A stretch of 64,000 nt of DNA from Lepidodermella squamata (Eukaryota; Gastrotricha). The stretch spans positions 310,001 through 374,000 of the forward strand of contig JBLDXI010000025.1 of assembly GCA_047495785.1 (NCBI GenBank). The letters run 5' to 3'. The first letter of the stretch is position 1; each line of letters starts with the position of its first letter. The position numbers and the translations under genes are program-made. Below the pieces are notes generated by a model. That model was not told the origin of the DNA. It did no database searches and saw nothing but the letters and a program-made list of their open reading frames with translations. This document shows positions 1 through 9,679 of the stretch, in pieces.

Positions 1-59
1 TGCGTAGACATGAAGACTTGAGTCATTTGGGTCATGCAGCATGCAGCTAGCTAACCTAC

Positions 60-804
60 CTGGCTATCGAACGGGAAATCGGCCAAATCGAGTGTGCATG
101 ACGTCACGTAGAGCGCCGTCACTTTCGCCTCAATTTGGCCCGTGTGATGCACCCATACCATCGAATTGATGTCACGGTCGTTCTGCCCGGCGCCAGTCAT
201 GAAAATCGACGACGCCGTGCCGCCATTGCCGTCTTTGACGATGGTCGGCAGGAAGACGTCACGGGTCCGCATTGGAACCGCTCGTAGGCCGTCGAAATCG
301 GCCGGGTTCCAGCGCAACAGGTCGTCCTGCCACGTTGAGATGATCATTGCTGTGACCTTCATGGTTCCAGTCAGTTCTTCGATGCCGAGAAATTCATTGA
401 TGACAAATAGCAGAGCGACATCAAGAGTCTTGTTGACCTTCGAAAAAATTAATTATTTTTTAAAAATTCATTTTAAATTGAAATGAATTTAAAAAATTTC
501 AATTGTTAAGTAATCAAGTCATTTTGTAATTTTGCAATTATACGATCAAGTTTTCGAAAAATGTCAACTTATTTCAAATTTGAAAATTGCATGCGAAATT
601 GTATACCCTTTCGACAGGTCGTGCGAGGCCAAATCCGTGGTATCGTTTTACGAGGCGTTCGACGAGTCGCGCCTCATCATTCGGCGGCAAATCGAACGTG
701 TCAAAGTCCGTAATTATTTCAGTTTTATTGTTGGTAACACTCGGCTCGGCGAGGCATAACGAGACGATAGCAACCGCTATCACAACAGTGATGAAACCGT
801 TCAT
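60..804 (-). CDS. Cys-loop ligand-gated ion channel subunit, 5' part only
   Basis: Two exons are visible: 607-804 and 60-437. The gene then leaves the window after the GTAGGT donor at 54-59. The start at 804 gives a signal peptide (MNGFITVVIAVAIVSLCLAE). It is followed by the ARLVERLVKRYHGFGLARPV stretch typical of the first helix of nicotinic-type subunits. Exon 2 carries the WxDxxLxWNPADF strand signature and the first half of the Cys-loop (C-TLDLADFPFD), and ends just before the second Cys. Both exons are in phase 0 (66 and 126 codons). Family knowledge: these are extracellular agonist-binding parts of pentameric channels at the plasma membrane. Nothing can be said of the pore or ion selectivity because M1-M4 lie outside the window. 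A nicotinic-like subunit is most likely; the exact subfamily is open. Confidence 0.85.
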
Positions 805-1423
805 TATCGTGTTTTCGAATGAGTGATTTTTGACCTTTTGAAGTGTTTTCGAGGCGGTTGAGATAAGAACTGTCGTACGTAGGTGTCAACTGGGCACCTC
901 GATGTCACCTTCAATTACAGGTGAAATGGGATGTTTCCACTACCCAGGTCTCTGAGGCCACCTCCGCATAGCAAGCGCATAGCTGTTGGGCGATTCATTT
1001 TACGGAGAAAAATTAGCAACGAAACGAGGCTTGAAAACATAATTAGGAAAATAGATTGAAAAATCATGGAAACATTCCCATGAATATTCAGATGACACGA
1101 GCTGCTTGCGTGAATAAGATTGCAAAAAGGCTCCGTCAGGAGAAAGCGTTTGTAAAATTACTCTGGTTTCCGCGCAAACGAACAAATCTTTCGCCTTTTA
1201 CTAAAGATTTCCGTGCGTGGGAACATTCAATGAGCCTTCGGGCGATTTCTTGGGCTTCTCTCTCAACGAGAAGCGATAATGCAAGCATACAAAGACTCGC
1301 GAGGCGCCAACGTTCACAGCAATGATGCACGCCTTTTCAACTCAACGCCAAGATTGCCTTTCATTTGCGACGCAGTTAATGCCAAGGTGAAATACTCTTT
1401 CCCGCAGTGCCGTCACGTGAAGC
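805..1423. other. Intergenic, no gene seen
   Basis: This stretch lies between the channel gene start and the first tRNA and should hold the channel promoter. Short overlapping open frames at 1056-1325 (+) and 1136-1330 (-) have no recognisable domain, signal or splice context, and I do not support them. Confidence 0.5.
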
Positions 1424-1495
1424 GGTTCGGTGGTGTAGTGGTTATCACATCTGCCTAACACGCAGAAGGTCGCCGGTTCAATCCCGGCCCGAATC
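1424..1495 (+). tRNA. tRNA-Val (AAC)
   Basis: The gene is 72 bases and folds as a full cloverleaf. The acceptor pairs GGTTCGG with CCGAATC (one G-T wobble), the anticodon loop is CTAACAC, and the T-loop arm is canonical. No intron is present. It is the first gene of a six-tRNA group upstream of GPCR A. Confidence 0.95.
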
Positions 1496-1595
1496 AGCTA
1501 TAAGTTTTTTTGGCTTTGCAATAAAGACTGGCTTCGATGTCAATTGTTCTAAAAAATTGAACCGCCTGCCACTGTCTCGAGTTCTGTGTGACTCT

Positions 1596-1666
1596 GCCAC
1601 GGCCTGGAGTCGAACCAGGGTCACCTCGGCCACAACGAGGAATACTAACCACTATACTACCGTGGC
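1596..1666 (-). tRNA. tRNA-His (GTG)
   Basis: On the minus strand the acceptor GCCACGG pairs perfectly with CCGTGGC. The anticodon loop reads TTGTGGC and the T-arm is normal. The G-1 of mature tRNA-His would be added after transcription. Confidence 0.95.
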
Positions 1667-1765
1667 TGATTTCGCGGTTAAGCACACAATTTGACAGCGG
1701 CCTATCAACGTCTATCTGGTCTTGTTAAAATTCAGGCAGCGCCGACAGATGGCTTACCTGGAGAA

Positions 1766-1847
1766 GACGCGGTGGCCGAGTGGTTAAGGCGATGGACTGC
1801 TAATCCATTGGGCTCTGCCCGCGAGGGTTCGAATCCCTTCTGCGTCG
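1766..1847 (+). tRNA. tRNA-Ser (GCT)
   Basis: The gene is 82 bases with the long variable arm of class II tRNAs. The acceptor GACGCGG pairs with CTGCGTC, the anticodon loop is CTGCTAA, and the discriminator is G as expected for tRNA-Ser. Confidence 0.95.
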
Positions 1848-1934
1848 TGATAAATTTTGCCTCGTTCAAAGCTGAGACGCTAGTTTTTCTGGCTTTGATG
1901 ATGACAAAAATTATGTATTTTTTAAAAATGAATG

Positions 1935-2006
1935 CTCCTTGGCAGGGAATCGAACCCTGGTCTCCCGCGTGACAGGCGGGGATACTAACCACTATACTAC
2001 CAAGGA
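1935..2006 (-). tRNA. tRNA-Asp (GTC)
   Basis: This is a 72-base cloverleaf with a perfect acceptor (TCCTTGG/CCAAGGA). The anticodon loop is CTGTCAC and the discriminator is G, normal for tRNA-Asp. Confidence 0.95.
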
Positions 2007-2096
2007 TTGCACGAATGTTGATGGTCTTCGAATAGCTTCTCACCCACTTCCACGCCAACAGAAGGCCATTCCGTCAAAAATGTGACTTGGCGCAGT

Positions 2097-2167
2097 TGCA
2101 TCGGCCGGGAATCGAACCCGGGCCTCCCGCGTGGCAGGCGAGAATTCTACCACTGAACCACCGATGC
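2097..2167 (-). tRNA. tRNA-Gly (GCC)
   Basis: This is a 71-base cloverleaf with a perfect acceptor (GCATCGG/CCGATGC). The anticodon is GCC within loop CTGCCAC, and the T-arm is canonical. Confidence 0.95.
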
Positions 2168-2252
2168 GCTGCTTGATGCCTAGCTCATGGGCGTCGTGTC
2201 GATGCGTTCACATCGTCATAATGGCAAATGCGGGCGAACGCCAAAAACTAAG

Positions 2253-2334
2253 CGTCGCCAGTAGGATTCGAACCTACGCGCGGAAACCGCATCTGATTTC
2301 GAGTCAGACCCCTTAACCACTCGGGCATAGCGAC
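2253..2334 (-). tRNA. tRNA-Ser (CGA)
   Basis: This is an 82-base class II cloverleaf with a long variable arm. The acceptor GTCGCTA pairs with TGGCGAC, the anticodon loop is CTCGAAA, and the discriminator is G. Confidence 0.95.
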
Positions 2335-2875
2335 TGTTCTGGAGCAAGTCCTTGTTGTACATCGGATACTTTCACAAATCGCATATCCGCTGAAATTGTT
2401 TAACCTACTTGTAAAGCCTGTCGCCAATATAGCTATCGCTTAGAATCATCTGCGTGCGCTGCGCGATTTCCTGATGAAATGTGAGCATCTTATAGACTTT
2501 TGTAGCCCGGTTGGTGATGATAGGCCACAATACGCAATTCAGGCTTGTGAGAGGAACCATGTCTTCGTATTTGTAACCGATCGCCGTCAGCATGATCACT
2601 TGTTTCTGTGTTGCTATGATGAGCGTGAATCCCTTGCCTTTGAAGAGCACCACTTCACGCACATGCGTAGGCGTTGGATTTGAAATTCTAGAAGCCGAGC
2701 GTGCATGAAAACGGACCCCTTCCGCTCGAGAGGATGTTTCGAAACATGCCTGGAAATTGAACAAACATCGAAAACCGGAAGTTTTTGCAGAGCCGCTTTC
2801 TCCATTGTCGGATTGAGCCTGATCTTCTCATTGCATTCAATTTACCTACTGAAAGCTGGACATCAAACAAAAGAA
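2335..2875. other. Upstream region of GPCR A
   Basis: This must contain the GPCR A promoter and 5' UTR. A minus-strand open frame at 2405-2764 (119 codons) is preceded by an acceptor-like TTTCCAG. It has no domain I can name and no matching upstream exon, so I do not call it. Confidence 0.4.
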
Positions 2876-5462
2876 ATGATATTCGCACGAAGAATCATTA
2901 TCTTAACTCTTTCTACAACTCTCGAGGCGAAGTTGCCGTGGAACACCCCTATACCATCGCGAATCACGTCCACATCTTACAACGCGAGCGACTCCAGCCG
3001 AGCAACAGTCGGTTTGCTGCTCTCGTGCAATTATGCCGGCACTAATCAACCGCAAGGCCCGATATGCTCCGAGGGAATTCGCTACGCCCTTGACAGCATA
3101 AAACGACAGCCCAACCTCCTGCGTGGAATCGAACTTGTCATTGATCCAATCGAAGATTTGGTGAGTTAACTCCTGAGCATTAAACTAAATCTCTCTAATT
3201 CTAATACTTCAAAGTGCAACGAGGCCACGGCTACTATGAGATTCTTCACTGAGATGCGGAGGAATGACGAAGTTCTCAATCGATTTCCTCTCGTTCTGTA
3301 CCCAACATGTTCAGCTCACTACACCGTGGCACAAACTTTACAACATCAAAACTTCATGAGTGTAAGAAAACCGAATCTTAGATTTGAGGGTAATTTGAAT
3401 ATCTTGATGTTCAGTTAGCTCATTGGAGCATCTCAAATGAAGTATTCACGCAGAGGACTATTTTCCGAAATTTTTTCGTGGTTTCGCCACAGTTAACGAT
3501 TACTGCCGAAGCTCTGACTTCATTCATGGCAGTTGTGGGATGGAAAAAGGTGTCCCTTGTCTCAGATATGAAAGATTCATTATACGCCAGCGATATATAC
3601 ATGCAAAGAATGCTGGAGCAGAAGTTAAACATCACCTCGTCCGCTCGTTACAAAATTCCATTGCTGAATGGGCCTCTGCCAGATTCTGAGAGCATCCGCG
3701 CCGTAGTTGAGGAAATGAAGCGCAACGACCCGAGAATCATTAGTATGGCAAGTGCTTCCCCCGTTCGAGTTGCATGCTGGCTTCATCGTTACAAACTATA
3801 TGGGCCGAACTACGTCATCTTCGTGTCTATGCAGACCCCTTTCTTACCAAATGACCCATTGAGGTTTCCATGGTGCACCGAGGTGATGTTGAGAGATGTC
3901 GCGGAATCAGTCATCCAGCACGGGAATACAAACACGATGGCCCTGGGTCGGGAAAATCTAGTTGATTCTTTCGGGAATTCAGGCTCCGATTTAGACTCGA
4001 TGCTTTTGTCCAGTATAGATAGTCCCCAGACGAGAAACAGCTGGGCTATCCGCCAGTACACCTACGACAGCGTGCTTTTAGCGGCCCACGTGCTGAACGC
4101 TACACAGACATTCCTCAGACAGAAAAATCAGTCGTTGATCGACTGGGTGACTTCTGGGACAAAATTTGCGTCGAACGGAAGCTATATCGTCGAAGTAATG
4201 AAAGAAGCACTCTATTCGACTCGCGTTACAACTAAGACAGGGGAAATCGCCTTTGAGCGTAGCACGACTCTGAACTCGGGCGGGAATGTAATTTTCGGAT
4301 ACTTCAAACTTCAATTATTGCCCAACAGCTCGAGCCCAATAGCGATCCCGTTTGCGACATTTGACACTAAACTCAAAAAGATCGATTTGATTCCAGGAAA
4401 ATTAAAGTGGCAAACTCTTGGTGGCAATGCTCCACCTGATTCAGTCAGAATCGTGAAAATCATCCTTCCTCTGATTTCAACTGAAGGTTACGTTACAATA
4501 ACAATCCTGTCATGTTTTGGGACTGTAGCGGTTATACTGGCCGGCTTCTACCTGCTGAGACGTCGCCAATCGCCGCGGGTCTTGAATTCCTTGCCAAAGC
4601 TGAATTCTTTCATTTTACTAGGCGATCTACTGCTTCTATGCTCTAATTTGGTACAGCTACCTTGGTATCAAGAAGGCTTTACTGAACTCTGCATGGCATC
4701 TAATGGTCTTTTGTTTTTTGGGATCTTTTTCTTGGTCGCAGCTATGGTGGGTAAGTTCGAGATAGCCAAGCTGCTGAGCTTGGCAGCTCGCCCTAAAAGA
4801 AGCGTGCTCAGAATGCTGAGCGCATTATACTTGGGTCGTAGCACTTCAACGGCCTCTCGGAGTACCAGTGCGAATCTAACTCCTACAACGAGGAAACTTC
4901 TGCCACCTACCAAAATTAATGTTAAATTTATTTCAAAGCTTACTTTTTTTCTGGTCGCTATCACGGGTGCTCTTGTCTTTTTGATTGCTCTTTTACCGAT
5001 TTGGTTTTCCATTGAGCCCTATGAGCTAACAACAATCCTGCGGCCATCTCAACTATCAAATATTGATGACTCAATCGCATATCAAGAGGTTGTTTTCGAA
5101 TGCTCTATAAGCGATTCATACCTAACCAAATCTGTTATTGGCGTTTTTGGTGCGATTTTAATGATACTAGTCCTCCGAGGGGCACTTGCTGCTTATGCAG
5201 TTCGATCGGTATGCTTGAACGATTGATCTTGTTTCTACTTGAAAAATGCCTTTCTCTTATACAGAAAACGTTCGAGCAAATTAACGACTTGAAGTCAGTA
5301 GTTAAATGCTTCTATGGGACAATCTTGCTGCTTGCTGCTGGTGCTGTGATTGGGGCGGTTATTTTCACAGAGCAAGAAAAGCAACGCATAGCTCTGTCAG
5401 CGATGAATCTAGCATGTGTATCTCTTAATTTAGGGCTAATTTTCATTCCCCGGTCCCGGTGA
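2876..5462 (+). CDS. GABA-B-receptor-like class C GPCR (copy A)
   Basis: Exons are 2876-3160, 3215-3361, 3415-5208 and 5265-5462 (807 aa), with introns of 53-56 bases. The start at 2876 gives a signal peptide (MIFARRIIILTLSTTLEA). The ectodomain (about 20-500) is a periplasmic-binding-type fold with GABA-B landmarks: CNYAG, GWKKVSLVSD near residue 185, LYGPNYV, YDSVLLAAHVLN, and KW followed by GGNAPPDSV just before the membrane. Seven TM segments lie near 502-524, 540-560, 570-600, 650-677, 710-735, 755-775 and 780-800. The disulphide cysteines sit at ELCMAS (TM3) and FECSIS (loop 2). The INDLKS segment before TM6 and the IFIPR end of TM7 match GABA-B receptors. The chain stops three residues after PR-S, so there is no cytoplasmic tail or coiled coil. 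The closest relative in the window is copy F. The ligand is unknown. Confidence 0.88.
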
Positions 5463-5916
5463 AGGGTACAAACCGAGCGAATCAGCTGACCACCATTTTT
5501 CCAATCAAGATGGAATCAAATGCTACAACTAACATTATGATTAGTATCCTAAAATGAAGCATAAAGAAAACCTAAAGTAAAACATATTATTAGCGTCTGG
5601 TCGCAATTCTTCCGGAAAGATACTGATACTGATGATATAATTAGCCTCAAGATTGTCCAAAATCGATCAGAAGCGACACTTTATCGCTAGATGAATAGGA
5701 TCCCTGCATACACATATCCCGATCCGTGCGAGTGAGAGTTGTGGGAAGTTAGAAGGTGCGAGGTGCGATGTAACTCTCGATCTTTTGCTTACTGGGCTAT
5801 CGCAGCATATTGCATATTGATCACATCCGACTGGACAATTGGACAATGCCAAAACGATGCCGATAGGACAGGTTTGGGCTCAACTCAGGATGCGCTCAGT
5901 TGCAACAAAAAGGTTA
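5463..5916. other. Intergenic between GPCR A and tRNA group 2
   Basis: No gene is seen. This holds the 3' UTR of GPCR A; I see no clear AATAAA close to the stop. Confidence 0.4.
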
Positions 5917-5990
5917 TGGCCACTAGGAGGATCGAACTCACGACCTTCGCGTTATTAGCACGACGCTCTAACCAACTGAGCTAAGCGGCC
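5917..5990 (-). tRNA. tRNA-Ile (AAT)
   Basis: This is a 74-base cloverleaf on the minus strand. The acceptor GGCCGCT pairs with AGTGGCC (one wobble), the anticodon loop is CTAATAA, and there is no intron. Confidence 0.95.
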
Positions 5991-6078
5991 AGTTGAACTT
6001 GTACGTCGAAACCTTCAACTTATTGCCGGTGAGCAGGGTCTGATCGTCGCCGAGAAGTGAAAAATGATAATCACAATC

Positions 6079-6158
6079 AGGCTCAGGGGGGGATCGAACC
6101 CTCGATCTTCTGCTTACTAGGCAGACGCTCTACCACTAAGCCACTAAGCTACTGAGCC
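6079..6158 (-). tRNA. tRNA-Thr (AGT)-like gene with D-arm duplication
   Basis: The acceptor GGCTCAG/CTGAGCC is perfect and the anticodon loop is CTAGTAA. The 5' half contains CTTAGTGG twice in direct tandem, which makes the gene 80 bases instead of the usual 72. The second copy can still form the D-stem, leaving eight extra bases after the acceptor. The T-stem GAGGG/CCCCC has one A-C mismatch. It may be a damaged copy. Confidence 0.75.
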
Positions 6159-6236
6159 GACATGACGTTAAAATCGCGTTACGCTAAGCTCTACCGGCGC
6201 GACTTTTCAGGTGTTGCGAGAAATTCGCAAAAAGAA

Positions 6237-6309
6237 TGGAGGATACGGGCGTCGATCCCGTTACCTCTCGCATGCTAAGCGAGCGCTCTACCATTTGAGC
6301 TAATCCCCC
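6237..6309 (-). tRNA. tRNA-Ala (AGC)
   Basis: This is a 73-base cloverleaf. The acceptor GGGGGAT pairs with ATCCTCC (one G-T), the anticodon stem-loop is CTCGC-TTAGCAT-GCGAG, and the T-arm is normal. Confidence 0.95.
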
Positions 6310-6388
6310 GTTGTTGATGCTACGCCATTCTGTATACTCTTTGACAGCGTCTCACACTGTGCAGTTGTGTCTTGAATGCTAAAACAGA

Positions 6389-6461
6389 TGACCCCGACGT
6401 GACTTGAACACGCAACCTTCTGATCTGGAGTCAGACGCTCTGCCAATTGAGCTACGGAGTC
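6389..6461 (-). tRNA. tRNA-Trp (CCA)
   Basis: This is a 73-base cloverleaf. The acceptor GACTCCG pairs with CGGGGTC (one wobble), and the anticodon stem-loop is TCTGA-CTCCAGA-TCAGA. Confidence 0.95.
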
Positions 6462-6542
6462 GATATCTTTAATTTAGGCTTAGATGCCCCTTATTGCAAG
6501 CCATTTTTCGCTAACGAGCTCCAACCGTTGACAAAAACGCAA

Positions 6543-6584
6543 GGGCCTGTCCGGGAATTGAACCCGGGACCACTCGGTTGCTAA
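6543..6584 (-). pseudogene. 3' half of a tRNA, Ala(AGC)-like
   Basis: A complete T-arm (CCGGG-TTCAATT-CCCGG), a 3' acceptor strand (ACAGGCC), a variable loop and the 3' side of an anticodon arm (TTAGCAA-CCGAG) are present. Upstream there is no matching 5' anticodon stem, D-arm or 5' acceptor. The loop would read AGC if aligned to tRNA-Ala. This looks like a truncated tRNA or tRNA-derived fragment. Confidence 0.6.
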
Positions 6585-9500
6585 CAAATCCCTAGCGTCA
6601 TTCCAAATCATAACAGAGAAAAAATAATAGCCAATACAACGGCGTCATTACTTTGATCGCGAATTCTTTTTACAATACGAAATCGACTGATCGCTGATGC
6701 TGATATCCGTCGTACATGCATGACCGTAAAATATGCAAAAAAGATAATGACCTCTGTTTGGCGGCAATCATCTCGCTGTGTTTCGTTCGCAATGAAATAA
6801 GAAAAACTGTTGCAGAAATAAGAAATGTCACTCGTAGGCAATATAATTTCCTTAACTTCGAGCCCAGCTACATTAGCTATTTAGAGGCTCCGTCATCAAA
6901 TTGAAGAGTTCGTTGTTCCGAGGAATATAATTGATTATTTCAAACCATTAGGAAATTAACCAGCAGCAATATATTAATATGAACAATTCCATAACGGCAA
7001 GATCTACAGTAGCTTAAGGTACTTATAATATTAGTAAAATACATATAACAATAATAGAACTATTCTTACCATCCTGTTATTTTGCACTGCATGCAACGTA
7101 TTAACCCATATTATGTAGGTAAGCCTAATGTTCTACATTACAACTATCAATCAGCGGATATATCAGCCGCAACTTGGCGCCGATAAAGTATATTATTTGG
7201 GCCTTCATACTAGTTAATAATAACGCGGCCGGTTTTTCCAATCCAAGAACCAGCATTCGTTATAGGCGCAGCGTTATAACCAACATCAAGTCGTGAATGC
7301 TTAGGATAAATAGGATAACTCCGATAGTTCACCACCGCGTGAATAAATCCTCAAACAAAATCAAAACAATTATGAACTTAGAAGCTAATTTTTCAATAAT
7401 TGTTTTATCTGGAGTTTTCTCGAATTTCTCAAATAATTTTCGAAGTTCCAGAAATTTCCTTCATTTTCAATAAGCTATTTTAGCAATAAGCGGTGAAAGC
7501 CTATCATCTGCTGCAAGACATATGTTTCTAAAACTAAAGACCAAAACATAAAAATCCATAAAAATCATATTAAATGTTTTTTCGATTAAATTTCCTGTTT
7601 CTTACTACCAGGCGTCTTCTTTTTGCGTCCCAGATACTATTGCTTAGCCCGTAAGACATACATGATCAAATATTCGCTTTTTTTTCTTCTTTTGCATTCG
7701 CATATGTGCGGATACTTCAAGCCGATGAGCCGCAAATCCGGGCCATGTGACTTGCGCCCGTTGTCTCGCTTGATTGAACAACAAATAACGCCGCTAAATT
7801 GAGACAGACAGTCTCTGGTCGGCAATTTTCAAAGTATTCACATGCTTCAGAAAAAATAGCCTAATTTGTTATCAAATAATTTTTTGGCTGGGAAAAACAT
7901 TTATTTTGAAAATTGAATTTTCCGATTTTTAGTCGTAGTGACCCACTTACCATACCTATTCGCAATGCGTAGCAACCTGACCTATATTTTCGCAGGCCAG
8001 GTCACGATTTTATTGCTTGATTTGAAACACGCGCTGGCAATAATTTTAACCCTGCGTGTTATAGGAACTGTCATATTATAGCTGATATATAGCATTACGA
8101 CACTGCTGTTAACAATTCTGGTATGACGCCTGTAAACAATGGCGACCGCCCTACGTAAATAAAAGCGCAGAAAAATGTGCTACTTTAACTGCTGCAAAAT
8201 AGCCGTATATGAATTTTTCACGCGCTCGGGTAAATAACTCGAGACGTGGTCGTCGCTAAGAATAACCGGTTCTACTTTACTCAGCTCAGCAAAATAACAA
8301 TAAATTTCTCTTTTTTTGTTTTCCGAGCCGGTCAAAATAGCCGCCTTGTAAAAACAAAGATAACCTCGGCTTTGTAATAATAAAAATAATAATAATCGCA
8401 CTCTCGTCCAACGTTGAAACACTTGACTGCGCTTACAAAAGAAAATTTACCTTCACGTTTTGGAGGCCCCGGCTAAAAACGTGTTCGCCACAGTGCGCGT
8501 CAGGTAATTTTTAGGTATTTTTTACAGGAAAAAAAGCTCCAGTAGCAGCTCCTGCTACTACATGCCAAAACGTCACGAAGTAGATAATAGACACGCCTCA
8601 TCATGTTTTCAACTTCGTGTATAGCCTTTTCCCTTTCTTCATTATCATCTTTTTGAGATAAAACGTCATCGCTCTCAGTTTTCACCTGTTTGTTTCTGTA
8701 AATCGAAATTATATCATCCATTAGGAATTTTGTCCAAATTCTTCTCGGCTACCGTTTGAACGTCTTCAAATAGCTATGATGTAAGCTCTCGTTTAAAAAA
8801 GTCTGGCATCGATTTTCTCGACATTTTTATGAGTGCTAGCGTACGCAAATCTCAAGAGGATCCCCGATTTATACTTGTGGCATTAGGTAATTTTCTAAAT
8901 ATCAAGTTATTATTTCTTCGCTTCGATCGATTTCCGACTCTATGAGAGGCGATTTAATTTAGTTTTTGGGCGACAATAATAGGACACGGCCGTTACCGAG
9001 CTAAGAAAGCTCCAAGATAGGTCAATTATATGGGCTATTGTGGGATCTTCACTGATCTAACTGTTTTCCATTGGATTGTACTTGGTAAGCTTGGGTAACT
9101 TTCATGAACTATTTTTGGTCCAAGAATTTCAAGATTTTTCCAATAATTAGATTAGGTTACTTATTCAATTAACCACAAATTACCTTGAAGTTTTAATTTT
9201 AATTTGGCAACTCAGGCGAATAAAGTTTTAAGATGCGGCAATGATCGGTGAAAAATCTGCAGTAGCTTTGAAAGTCTTGACATTTTTGAAAAAATTTATT
9301 TAGCAGAATTTTTTGACCGATATTGTAGCCACATTTTGAAATATTTAATTAACAAAAAATCATTTTCATAATTTTTGAGCCATTAAAAATTAAATTAATT
9401 CACAATGAAGTTCCCCGCAATTTTCTCAATTTGTTCATCATATTTTTCAATAATTGGTTTATTTAGAAAATTAGACCATTTCATACTTTGGTTTCTGTTG

Positions 9501-9679
9501 TTTTTGAATTGTTTGTTCCTTCTGTAAAGTGATGGTAGGTATCCATTATTTTTAATCAATTTTGTTCTTAATTGTATAGGTTTTTTAATTTCGATAGATG
9601 GCGCCTGGCTGATAGACTTTGAAGAAGGCGACCAAGATTATGACTCATAGCAACTAGTATCTGTATCAAATTTAAAATA
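6585..9679. other. AT-rich intergenic, no supported gene
   Basis: About 3.1 kb lies between the tRNA group and the RYK-like gene and includes the promoter of the latter. Two neighbouring minus-strand open frames, 8500-8721 (73 codons, charged N-terminus) and 8180-8422 (80 codons, hydrophobic N-terminus), could be exons of an unknown gene. I find no convincing splice pairing and no domain. No repeat family, tRNA or other RNA gene was recognised. Confidence 0.5.

Noticed and set aside
1494-2316. Open frames through the tRNA cluster
   Set aside because: They consist of tRNA genes and their complements read as protein.
2405-2764. 119-codon minus-strand frame upstream of GPCR A
   Set aside because: It has an acceptor-like site before it but no partner exon, no domain, and overlaps the GPCR A 5' region.
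2876-5462. Guanylyl cyclase (ANF) receptor or metabotropic glutamate receptor
   Set aside because: No cyclase or cysteine-rich domain is present between ectodomain and TM1; seven helices and GABA-B motifs fit better.
8180-8721. Two adjacent minus-strand frames that might be exons of one gene
   Set aside because: No pair of splice sites joins them in phase convincingly and no domain is visible.
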